Part shown: positions 1-8,397 of the stretch, in pieces | Layout of the letters: every line of letters starts with the position of its first letter | Numbering within the stretch: the first letter of the stretch is position 1 | DNA from: Acanthamoeba sp. SK_2022b | Taxonomy: Eukaryota > Discosea > Longamoebia > Acanthamoebidae | DNA length: 10,640 bases | Assembly (NCBI GenBank): GCA_027943245.1 | Contig: JANDJZ010000674.1 | Span: 1-10,640, forward strand | Reading direction: 5' to 3' | The notes under the pieces: model-generated | Database searches by the model: none | Seen by the model: only the letters and a program-made list of their open reading frames with translations | What the model was told of the DNA's origin: nothing | Made by a program: the position numbers and the translations under genes

Positions 1-243
1 TGTGGTGGTGTGGTGGTGTTGTGTTGTGGTGGTGGTGTTGTGGTGTTGTTGTGATGTGGTGTGGTGTTGTGGTGGTGGTGTTGTTGTGATGTGGTGGTGG
101 TGTTGTGGTGTTGTGGTGTGGTGTTGTGGTGTGGTGGTGTGGTGTTGTGTTGTGGTGGTATGGTTGTGGTGGTGTTGTGTTGTGGTGGTATGGTTGTGGT
201 GGTGTTGTGTTGTGGTGGTGGTGTTGTGGTGTTGTTGTGATGG
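1..243. repeat. GT-rich degenerate minisatellite with exact 30-bp repeat
   Basis: The + strand is almost pure G and T, built from GTG, GTT and TGG triplets. A 30-bp unit (141-170) is repeated exactly at 171-200 and begins a third time at 201-219. A longer block starting at 21 recurs 186 bp later, starting at 207, and both copies lead into GTTGTTGTGATG. This is typical of array growth by unequal exchange or slippage. The frames that stay open here give only Val/Trp/Cys/Gly low-complexity peptide and I do not regard them as coding. Confidence 0.9.
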
Positions 244-402
244 TGTTGTACTTAGGGGTTACATTGGAGTTGTATAGGGGCACATAGAGGTTACATAGGA
301 GTTGCATAGGGGTTATGTAGAGGTTACATAGGGTTCAAATTGTGTAGCATAGGCCTGCATAGGGGTTGCACAGAGGTTACATTGGGGTTACATAGGGTTT
401 GT
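244..402. repeat. 11-bp minisatellite, block 1 (ACATAGGRGTT)
   Basis: The sequence changes abruptly from GT-rich to tandem 11-mers of the form ACATAGGGGTT, with variants such as ACATAGAGGTT, ACATAGGAGTT, GCATAGGGGTT and ATGTAGAGGTT. The register is interrupted near 330-360 by a less regular stretch (TTCAAATTGTGTAGCATAGGCC). The same unit returns at 1191-1490, so the two blocks were once one array split by the GT/GAT repeat, or the unit spread to two places. Confidence 0.88.
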
Positions 403-1190
403 GGTGATGTTGTGGTGATGTGGTGGTGATGGTGTTGTGGTGGTGTTGTGATGGAGTTGTGGTGATGTTGTGATGGTGATGTGCTGGTGGTGATGGTGTG
501 GTGTTGTGATGGTGTTGTGAAGGTGTTGTGATGGTGTTGAGCTGGTGTTGTGATGGGGTTATAATGGTGTGTTGTGCTGGTGTGGTGATGTTGTGGTGGT
601 GTTGTGATGGTGTGGTGCTGGTGTTGTGTTGGTGTTATGATGGTGTGTTGTGATGGTGTGGTGATGGTGTGGTGATGGTGTGGTGGTGTGTTGGTGTGTT
701 GTGATGGTGTTGTGTTGTGATGGTGTGGTGATGGTGTGATGGTGTGGTGATGGTGATGGTGATGGTGTGGTGATGTGATGGTGATGATGGTGATGTGATG
801 GTGTGGTGATGGTGTGGTGATGGTGATGGTGGTGTTGGTGGTGTGATGGTGTGTGATGGGTGATGGTGAGGTGATGGTGATGTGACGGTGGTGATGGTGA
901 TGGTTATGTGATGGTGTGGTATGGTGATGTGATGGGTGGTGATGGTGATGGCGTGATTGGTGTGGTGATGGTGTGGGTATGGTGATGGTGGTGATGGTGT
1001 GGTATGGTGATGGTGGTGATGGTGATGTGATGGTGGTGATGGTGATGGTTATGTGATGGTGTGGTGATGGTGTGGTATGGTGATGGTGGTGATGGTGTGG
1101 TATGGTGATGGTGGTGATGGTGATGTGATGGTGGTGATGGTGTGGTGATGTAGTTGTGTTGTGGTGATGTTGTGGTTGTGGTAAGGTTGG
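403..1190. repeat. Degenerate GTG/GAT/GTT triplet array, keto-rich
   Basis: About 790 bp of GATGGTGTGGTGATG-type repeat. The first half is richer in GTTGTGATGG and the second half (from about 720) in GATGGTGATGTGATGG. C is very rare on the + strand. Its reverse complement has the composition and triplets (CAC, ATC, AAC) of the 5380-9720 array, so the two are the same repeat family in opposite orientation. No gene is seen. Confidence 0.9.
977..1142. repeat. 98-bp tandem duplication inside the GAT/GTG array
   Basis: Positions 977-1044 and 1075-1142 are identical over 68 bp, an offset of 98 bp. An older related copy, with a GTGACGG variant, lies near 885-910. Perfect identity in an otherwise degenerate array marks this as one of the more recent duplications. 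Confidence 0.85.
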
Positions 1191-1490
1191 TGTAGGGTTA
1201 CAGAGGTGTTACATAGGAGTTGCATAGGAGTTACATGGTTGTCACATAGGGGCTTATATTGGAAAACATAGGGGTTACATAGAGGTTGCATAGGGGTTGC
1301 ATAGGAGTCGCATAGGGGTTACATAGGAGTTACATTGGGGTTACATAGGGGTTACATAGGATTTTCAAAGTTGTTGTTTAAGCTTACACAGGGGTTTCAT
1401 TATGAGTTACATATGTGTTACATAGGAGTTACACAGGGGTTACATAGGGGTTACATAGGAGTTTCAAAGTTGTTGTTTAAGCTTACATAG
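1191..1490. repeat. 11-bp minisatellite, block 2, with 99-bp higher-order repeat
   Basis: Tandem 11-mers (ACATAGGGGTT, ACATAGGAGTT, GCATAGGGGTT). A distinctive interruption, TTTCAAAGTTGTTGTTTAAG followed by CTTACA, occurs at about 1363-1387 and again about 1462-1486. The offset is 99 bp, which is exactly nine 11-bp units, so a nine-unit block with its interruption was duplicated as a higher-order unit. Confidence 0.88.
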
Positions 1491-2066
1491 GGGGTGTTGT
1501 GGTGTGCTGTGGGTCATGTAGGGGGTGTTGTGGTGTGCTGTGGGTCATGTAGGGGATGTTGTAGGGGGTAATGTAGGGGGTGTTGTGGGCATGTTGCAGT
1601 GTGTTGTGGGCACAAATAGTGTGGGTCATGTAGGGGGTCATGTAGGGGTGCTGAGGGCATTGTGTGGGTCATGAAATGTAGTTGTGGGCACGTAGGCGGT
1701 CGCGTAGGGGTGCTGGGCATGTTGTAGGGCATGTTGGGGGTCATGTAGGGCATGTTGTGGGCATGTTGTAGCTCATGTAGGGCGTTTTGTAGGGCATGTC
1801 GGGGGTCATGTAGGGGGTGTTGTGGGCATGTAGTGGGGCATGTTGGGGATCATGTAGAGGGTGTTGTGGGACTGTGTGCTGTGGGTCATGTAGGGGTCAT
1901 GTTGTGTGTCATGTAGGGGTCATGTAGGGGGTGTTGTGGGGCATGTTGTTGGTCATGTAGGGGGTCATGTAGGGCATGTTGTGGGGATGTTGTGGGTCAA
2001 GTTGAGGGTCATGTAGGGCATGTTGTAGGGGGTGTTGTGGGGATGTTGTGGGTCATGTTGTGGGTG
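1490..2066. repeat. G-run minisatellite (TCATGTAGGGG / CATGTTGTGGG units)
   Basis: Tandem units of about 11-12 bp alternate TCATGTAGGGG(G) with TGTTGTGGG and CATGTTGT. A 31-bp unit at 1490-1520 is repeated exactly at 1521-1551. The core resembles the 11-bp ACATAGGGGTT unit next to it, with an inserted TG or G, so it probably diverged from that family. Regular G runs on the + strand give several potential G-quadruplexes. No gene is seen. Confidence 0.87.
1623..1657 (+). other. Potential G-quadruplex
   Basis: Four G runs of 3, 5, 4 and 3 are separated by loops of 7 (TCATGTA), 7 (TCATGTA) and 6 (TGCTGA) nucleotides. This fits the standard G3+N1-7 pattern. A fifth G3 run follows eight bases later at 1666-1668. 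A near match lies at 1801-1838 (runs of 5, 5, 3 and 4; loops 7, 6 and 8). Folding is inferred from the pattern only. Confidence 0.5.
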
Positions 2067-3430
2067 TACAACCTCGCAATCAACTCACCAACCGCCCAAT
2101 CAACCTCCCAACCTACCAATCAACCTCCCAACCTCCCAATCAACTCCCCAACCAACCAATCAACCTCCCAATCAACTCCCCAACCAATCAACCTCCCAAC
2201 CAAAACCAACTCCCCAACCAACCAATCAACCTCCCAACCTACCAATCAACCTCCCAACCTCCCAATCAACCTCCAAATCAACTCCCAATCAACCTGCCAA
2301 CCTCCCAATCAACCTGCCAACCTACCAATCAACCTCCAAATCAACTCCCCAACCTACCAACCAACTCCCCAACCAACCAATCAACCTCCCAACCTCCCAA
2401 TCAACTCCCCAACCAATCAACCTCCAAATCAACTCCCCAACCTCCCAATCAACTCCCCAACCAACCAATCAACCTCTCAACCTCCCAATCAACTCCCCAA
2501 CCTACCAACCAACTCCCCAACCTCCCAATCAACCTGCCAACCTCCCAATCAACCTCCCAACCTCCCAATCAACTCCCCAACCAACCAATCAACCTCTCAA
2601 CCTCCCAATCAACTCCCCAACCAACCAATCAACCTCCCAACCTCCCAATCAACCTCCCAACCTCCCAATCAACCTCCCAATCAACTCCCCAACCAACCAA
2701 TCAACCTCCCAATCAACTCCCCAACCAACCAATCAACCTCTCAACCTCCCAATCAACTCCCCAACCAACCAATCAACCTCCCAACCTCCCAATCAACCTC
2801 CCAACCTACCCAATCAACTCCCCAACCTACCAATCAACCTCCCAACCTACCAATCAACCTCCAAATCAACTCCCCAACCTACCAACCACCAACCAACCAA
2901 TCAATCTACCAACCAACCAACCAACCAACCAATCAACCAACCAACCAATCAACCAACCTATCCACCTATCAACCACCAACAACCTATCTCAAACACCAAT
3001 CAACCAACCTACCAATCAACCTACCTACCAATCAACCAACCTATCAACCAATCAACCAACCTACCAACCTATCACTCAACCAACCTACCAATCAACCTAC
3101 CTACCAACCACCCAATCAACCAACCTATCAACCACCCGACCGACCTACCAACCAATCAACCAACCTATCAACCAACCTATTAACCTACCAATCAACCTCC
3201 CAACCTCCCAATCAACTCCCCAACCAATCAACCTCCCAATCAACTCCCCAACCAACCAATCAACCTCTCAACCTCCCAATCAACTCCCCAACCAACCAAT
3301 CAACCTCCCAACCTACCAATCAACCTCCAGATCAACTCCCCAACCTACCAATCAACCTGCCAACCAACCAATCAACCTCCCCAACCTACCAACCACCAAC
3401 CAACCAACCTACCAACCGACCACCCAACTC
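2067..3430. repeat. CCAA-based minisatellite (20-bp and 12-bp units), amino-rich
   Basis: The + strand is nearly devoid of G. Units are mainly 20-mers such as CAATCAACCTCCCAACCTCC and CAATCAACTCCCCAACCAAC, mixed with the 12-mer CAATCAACCTCC, all multiples of a 4-bp theme. A higher-order block (CCAACCAACCAATCAACCTC followed by TCAACCTCCC) recurs near 2458, 2579, 2725 and 3251. The + strand is open for hundreds of codons in all three frames at once (to 513 codons). This follows from the repeat lacking TGA and TAG and almost lacking TAA, and is not evidence of a protein. Confidence 0.93.
2880..3190. repeat. CCAA/CTACC-rich subdomain of the array
   Basis: In this part the CTCC element is largely replaced by CCAACCAACCAATCAACC and CTACCTACC, giving an almost pure tetranucleotide pattern. 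A run of six perfect CCAA units is at 2909-2932. Both flanks return to the 20-bp CTCC-type unit, so this is an internally expanded or separately homogenised segment. Confidence 0.8.
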
Positions 3431-3472
3431 ACCTGGTTTAACTCGCTGCCCAGAGAGCTGGAAGAGATCTAA
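3431..3472 (+). pseudogene. Possible remnant of a non-LTR retrotransposon ORF C-terminus
   Basis: At the switch from the CCAA array to the complex satellite, one frame reads Thr-Trp-Phe-Asn-Ser-Leu-Pro-Arg-Glu-Leu-Glu-Glu-Ile and then a stop (TAA at 3470-3472). A WNSLP-like motif a short distance before the stop is characteristic of the C-terminus of many CR1/L2/RTE-type reverse transcriptase ORFs. That is family knowledge. Only 13 codons are present and no reverse transcriptase or endonuclease domain lies upstream, so chance similarity is quite possible. The 3' half (from about 3455) also aligns loosely with the satellite's AGCTAGAAG-TTTTAACCGGG block, so it may simply be a diverged first satellite copy. 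Confidence 0.25.
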
Positions 3473-4080
3473 CCGGGTCAAACGACGCATTACAACGCGG
3501 GCAACACAATGGCATGATCAGAAACACGTGTAAACAAAGATTGTCATTTTTCTCGCTTGTACTGATAGCTAGAAGCGTTTTAACCGGGCCAAACGACGCC
3601 TCACGACGTGCGCAACACGACAGCATGATCAGAAAGGCTAAAAGCTGACATAAGGATTGAAGATTGGCCCTAAATCGACGTGAAAATAAAGATTGTGGTT
3701 TTTCTCGCTTGTAGTGATAGCTAGAAGCGTTTTAACCGGGCCAAACGACGCCTCTCGACGTGGGCAACACGATGGTATGGTCAGAAAGGCCAAAGGCTGG
3801 CATCAGTATCATAAATTGGGCTGAAATTGGACCTGAAAACAAAGATTGTGGTTGTTCTCGCTTGTACTGATAGCTAGAAGCGTTTTAACCGGGCCAAACG
3901 ACGCCGCAGAACGCGTGCAACACGATGGCATGGTCAGATTTGCCCAAATCTCACAACAGAATCTAAAATCGGGACGAAATCGTACCTAAAGACAAAGATT
4001 GTGGTTTTTCTTGCTTGTACATATAGCTAGAAGCGTTTTAACCGGGCCAAACGACGCCTCTCGACGTGGGCAACACGATA
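3446..4080. repeat. 153-bp complex satellite, about 4.5 copies
   Basis: The block AGAAGCGTTTTAACCGGGCC followed by AAACGACGCC recurs with AACCGGG starting at 3471, 3582, 3734, 3887 and 4040. Spacings are 111, 152, 153 and 153 bp. The first copy lacks about 41 bp and the last is cut at about 4079. About 98 bp per unit is well conserved, from AAAGATTGTGG through GATAGCTAGAAGC, AACCGGGCCAAACGACGCC and CAACACGATGG to TCAGA. The other 55 bp or so, between TCAGA and AAAGATTGTGG, is much more diverged. Composition is balanced, unlike the simple repeats on either side. The minus strand keeps a short frame open across the conserved block, but stops fall in each variable segment, so it is probably not coding. 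I do not recognise the family. Confidence 0.9.
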
Positions 4081-4095
4081 CAAATCAATCACCAC

Positions 4096-4190
4096 GGTAA
4101 CCTAGGAAACACATATGGTAACCTAGGAAATACATACGGTAACCTAGGAAACACATACGGTAGCCTAGGAAACACATACGGTAACCTAGG
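4096..4190. repeat. 21-bp tandem repeat, five copies (last partial)
   Basis: The unit GGTAACCTAGGAAACACATA plus C starts at 4096, 4117, 4138, 4159 and 4180, exactly 21 bp apart each time. Variants are few (ACATATGG, AATACATACGG, GGTAGCC). The last copy keeps only GGTAACCTAGG before the T-rich block. Each unit carries the 6-bp palindrome CCTAGG directly after GGTAA. The array starts 16 bp after the last truncated 153-bp satellite copy. Confidence 0.93.
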
Positions 4191-4205
4191 ATACTATTGT
4201 CTTTT

Positions 4206-5060
4206 CTTTTTATTTTCTTTTGAATTTCTTTGTATTTTCTCTTGAATTTCTTTGTATTTTCTCTTGAATTTCTTTCGAATTTCTTTTGAATTTCTTTTTA
4301 TTTTCTTTTGAATTTCTTTTTGTTTTCTTTTGAATTTCTTTTTATTTTCTTTTTGTTTTCTTTCGAATTTCTTTTGAATTTCTTTTTATTTTCTTTCTAT
4401 TTTCTTTTGAATTTCTTTTGTATTTCTTTTTGTTTTCTTTTGAATTTCTTTTGAATTTCTTTTTGTTTTCTTTTGAATTTCTTTTGAATTTCTTTCTATT
4501 TTCTTTTTGTTTTCTTTTTGTTTTCTTTTGAATTTCTTTTAAATTTCTTTTGAATTTCTTTTTATTTTCTTTTTATTTTCTTTCTATTTTCTTTTGATTT
4601 CTTTTAAATTTCTTTTTTTATTTTCTTTTTATTTTCTTTATTTCTTTCTATTTTCTTTCTATTTCTCTTTTTCTTTCTATTTTCTTTTTATTTCTTTCTA
4701 TTTGAATTTCTTTTGAATTTCTTTTTATTTTCTTTCAATTTCCTTATAATTTCTTTAAATTTTTTCTTTTAATTTCTTTTTATTTTCTTTTATTTTTTTG
4801 AATTTCTTTTTTTCTTTTATTTGATTTCTTTTTATTTTCTTTCTATTTTCTTTCTATTTTCTTTAATTTCTTTTTATTTTCTTTCTATTTTCTTTCTATT
4901 TTCTTTTTATTTCTTTTGATTTCTTTATTTTCTTTTATTTTCTTCTATTTTCTTTCTATTTTCTTTTTATTTTCTTTTTATTTTCTTTTATTTTCCTAAT
5001 TTCTTTTTAATTTCTTTCTATTTTCTTTCTATTTCTTTTTATTTTCTCTTAAATTTATTT
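4206..5060. repeat. T-rich 11-bp tandem repeat (CTTTTGAATTT / CTTTTTATTTT)
   Basis: From 4206 to 4590 the sequence is 35 consecutive 11-mers without one insertion or deletion. Each starts with C: CTTTTGAATTT, CTTTTTATTTT, CTTTTTGTTTT, CTTTCTATTTT, CTTTGTATTTT and close variants. After 4591 indels accumulate and the register drifts, decaying by about 5060. The + strand is almost all pyrimidine apart from single G/A positions, so triplex or unwound structures are possible. No gene is seen. Confidence 0.92.
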
Positions 5061-5300
5061 CTATTTGTTTTTAAATTATTAATTGATTTTGGATATATTT
5101 TTAATTTTTTATTGATTTAGTTTCGACTTTCTATTAATTTTATTTTTTAATCAATTTTATTAATTATTTTTCACAAATGATTTTCCGTTTTTTACTGGGA
5201 TAAATTATTTTCAATTCATATATAAGTTTAATTAATTATAATTTAATTAATTTTATCGTTTTAAATTGTTTTTAGTTTTTTAGTCCTTTGATCAATTATT
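5061..5300. other. AT-rich transition sequence, no gene
   Basis: The T-rich repeat fades into AT-rich DNA with only scattered G and C. It includes two TTAATTAA palindromes (5228-5235 and 5243-5250) and repeated TTAATT and TTTAAATT motifs. It could be a heavily decayed end of the T-rich array or an unrelated AT-rich spacer. Such DNA can act as an unwinding or matrix-attachment element, but nothing here proves it. Confidence 0.6.
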
Positions 5301-5400
5301 TTCAATTTATTTGCCTGTTGTTTTGTCCTTTTCTGTTGTGTTGTGTCATGATGGCTTATGTCATAAGATTGACAAGGCCATGAACCACTACAGCAGCACA
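5301..5400. other. Short non-repetitive junction
   Basis: About 100 bp of mixed composition sits between AT-rich DNA and the A/C-rich array. It contains a 13-bp dyad, CTTATG-T-CATAAG, at 5355-5367, flanked by GGC on the left and GGCC further right. An open frame enters the A/C array from an ATG at 5311, but its length depends entirely on the repeat. No recognisable gene or motif. Confidence 0.55.
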
Positions 5401-5699
5401 ACATCACCATTACATCTCCACTACATTACCATAACAACATCACAACAACACCTTGCCACACCACAACATCACTACTACATGTCCCATATCACCACTGTAT
5501 TACCACTATATAACCACAAATCATTACACCATCACAACACTACCACAACATCATCACCATCACAACACCATCATAACACCACCACCACCACAACAGCATC
5601 ACCATCACAACATCATCACAACACCATCACACCACCACAACATCACCACCACAACAAAACAGCACCACAACACCACCACAAAACCTCCACACCACCATC

Positions 5700-5945
5700 A
5701 TCACCATCACAACACCATCACCACAACATCAACACCACAATACCACCACAACACCATCACAACACCATCACAACTACATCACACACCACAACACCACCAC
5801 AATCACACCATCACAACACCATCACCACAACATCAACACCACAATACCACCACAACACCACAACACTACAACACCATCACAACACCATCACTACTACATC
5901 ACACACCACAACACTACCACAATCACACCACACAACACCACAACA
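5700..5945. repeat. Tandem duplication of about 104-120 bp in the A/C array
   Basis: CCACAACATCAACACCACAA followed by TACCACCACAACACC is at 5721 and again at 5825, an offset of 104. The downstream part, CTACATCACACACCACAACA followed by C, is at 5773 and again at 5893, an offset of 120. The second copy therefore has about 16 bp more (an extra CACAACACTACAACAC-like segment). Copies differ at a few sites, such as CACAACTACATC versus CACTACTACATC. Confidence 0.8.
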
Positions 5946-6200
5946 TCACAACATCACCACACCATCAACACAACCACAACACCACCACAACACCACCACA
6001 ACACCATCGCCACACCACCCCAACATCACAATACCACCACAACATCACCACCACAACAGCTCCACAACACTACCACAACATCATCACCACATCACAACAT
6101 AACCACTACATCCCCATACCACAACAACACCACTCAATACCACCACAACCACCATCACCTCAACAACACCACAACATCACCACCACCATTGTGGTGATGA

Positions 6201-6369
6201 GGTGGTGTAGTTGTGGTGTTGTGGTGTTGTAGTGATGTTGTGGCGTTGTGATGGTGTGATGCTGATGCAGTGGGGTTGTAGTGGTGATGTTGTGGTGGTG
6301 GGGTACCATCACACCAACACCACAACGCCACAACATCACTACAACACCACAACACCACAACTCCACCAC
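6201..6369. repeat. Fold-back inverted repeat with perfect 40-bp core
   Basis: A patch that turns abruptly G/T-rich within the A/C array (about 6190-6303) is the reverse complement of what follows. Positions 6211-6250 are a perfect 40-bp inverted match to 6321-6360. The outer parts 6202-6210 and 6361-6369 match at 8 of 9 positions. The inner parts continue as GATGGTGTGATG (6249-6260) against CATCACACCA (6307-6316) after a 3-nt indel. The central spacer is roughly 6266-6306. One DNA or RNA strand could fold into a long stem with a loop of about 40 nt. A second, shorter dyad (CATCACCAC at 6175-6183 with GTGGTGATG at 6191-6199) lies at the left edge. Confidence 0.93.
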
Positions 6370-8095
6370 GATGCCACCAGAACGCCACCACAATCACCAT
6401 CTCACCAATGGCACGCCATCACCACAGCACCACCACAATACTACAACATCACCACAACACATACCATCACCACAACACCACCAGAGCAACAGCACACTAT
6501 CACCATCACCAAAACATCACCACACAGCACCACATCACAACAACATCACAACACCATCACCACACCACTTCAATACCACTTCCACACCTCAACACCACCA
6601 CAACATCACCACAACCACCCAACAACACCACCCTACAACACATGACTGCAACACCACAACACCACCACAATATCACCACAACATAACAACACCATCACCA
6701 CATCACTACATCACCACACCAACACCATATCATCACAACAGCACCATTACACCACAACATCACAATTCAACAACACACCTCCACCACAGCACCACAACAC
6801 TGCAAGACCACATCACCACCATCATCCCAACACCACAACATCACCACCATTCACCACCACCACACCACAACACAACACCACAACACCACAACACAACAAC
6901 ACAACACCACCACACCACAACACAACACCACAACACCACAACACCATCACCACAAAATCACCACAACACCACCACCAAACCATCATCACCATAACAACAG
7001 CACAACAAAGCCACAACACCACAACCACCATAACATCCCCACCACAACACAAAGCCACACCACCCCACCATCACCACACCATCACCACACCACCATCCAC
7101 AACACCACAACCCCAAAACAACACCACCACCACACCAACATCACCACCATAACACAACCACAACATCACCACCACACCACCATAACATCACCACACCACC
7201 ACACCACCATGGCATCACCACCACACCACCACACCATCACCACACCACCATCACCACAACATCACCACCACACCACCATAGCAACACCACAACACCACCA
7301 CAACATCACCACACCACCCATCACCACAACATCACCACCACACCACACCATCACCCCACCATCATGACATCACCACCACCATACCATCACCACCATCACA
7401 AAACCATCACAACACAAGCACCACCATCACCACCACACCATCACCACACCATCACCACCACACCAACCACACCATCACCACCACACCATCACCACACCAT
7501 CATCACCACACCACCTGACCACCACCTGACCACCCACCACCACCACCACTACAACACCACAACACTACAACATCGCCACACCACCACAACACCACCACAC
7601 CACAACACCACAACACCACACAAGCACACCACAACACTAACACCATCACCACATCACCACCACCACACAACATCACCACAACACAACACCACCACACAAC
7701 AGCACACCACAACACCACAACACATCTCAACAACATCACACCACCACCACAACACCACACACCACCAACACCACCAACACCACCGCCACAACAACAATAG
7801 CACCACACCATCACCACCACAACCACAACACAACACCACACCATCACCACACCATCACAACACCACAACATCACCCACAACCGCATCAACACCATAACAT
7901 CGCCACAACACCACCACAACATCACCACCACAACACAACACAACACTACTCCACAACATCACTACCACATCACCACAACACCATAACATCTCCACACCAC
8001 CACATCACCACACCACCACAATACCACCACACCATCACCACATAATCACCACACCATCATAACCCTATCACCATCACCAGACCACCACACCACAC

Positions 8096-8165
8096 CACTT
8101 CATCACCACACCATCATCACCACAACACACCATCACCACTTCATCACCACACCATCATCACCACA
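8096..8165. repeat. 41-bp direct repeat in the A/C array
   Basis: CCACTTCATCACCACACCAT followed by CATCACCACA occurs starting at 8095 and again at 8136, an offset of 41 bp. The CTTC interruption makes the match clear against the simple background. Confidence 0.75.
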
Positions 8166-8397
8166 TCACCACACAATCACGAAACAATCACAACATCATC
8201 ACCACAGCACCATCACATCACCACATCACCATCATATCATCATCACACCATCACAATCACCACCACAACAACATCACAACATCATCACAACGCCACCACA
8301 TCACCACAACACAACATCACAACACTACACCATCACAACACCACACCATCACAACCCCATCACCACACCACAACATCACCCCAACATGACCACAACA

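Noticed and set aside
244..402. Telomeric or interstitial telomere repeat, because of TTAGGGG and TAGGGG strings
   Set aside because: The unit is 11 bp (ACATAGGRGTT), not a 5-8-bp telomere repeat, and TTAGGG is not tandem.
1992..3533. 513-codon open frame (and 383- and 474-codon frames overlapping it) as a Pro/Thr/Asn/Gln-rich protein gene
   Set aside because: All three frames are open together purely because the repeat lacks stop triplets. The peptide is periodic and no credible start context or second domain exists.
3438..3626. 62-codon minus-strand frame with Cys residues across the satellite
   Set aside because: Equivalent frames in the other copies stop in each variable segment, and nothing supports expression.
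3683..3690. AATAAA polyadenylation signal
   Set aside because: It is one variant of the satellite's AAAACAAAGATTG block, present in only one copy, with no gene upstream.
3446..4080. CRISPR array (conserved blocks separated by variable segments)
   Set aside because: Conserved blocks are about 98 bp, far longer than CRISPR repeats, and the variable parts still align between copies. Context is eukaryotic satellite DNA with no cas genes.
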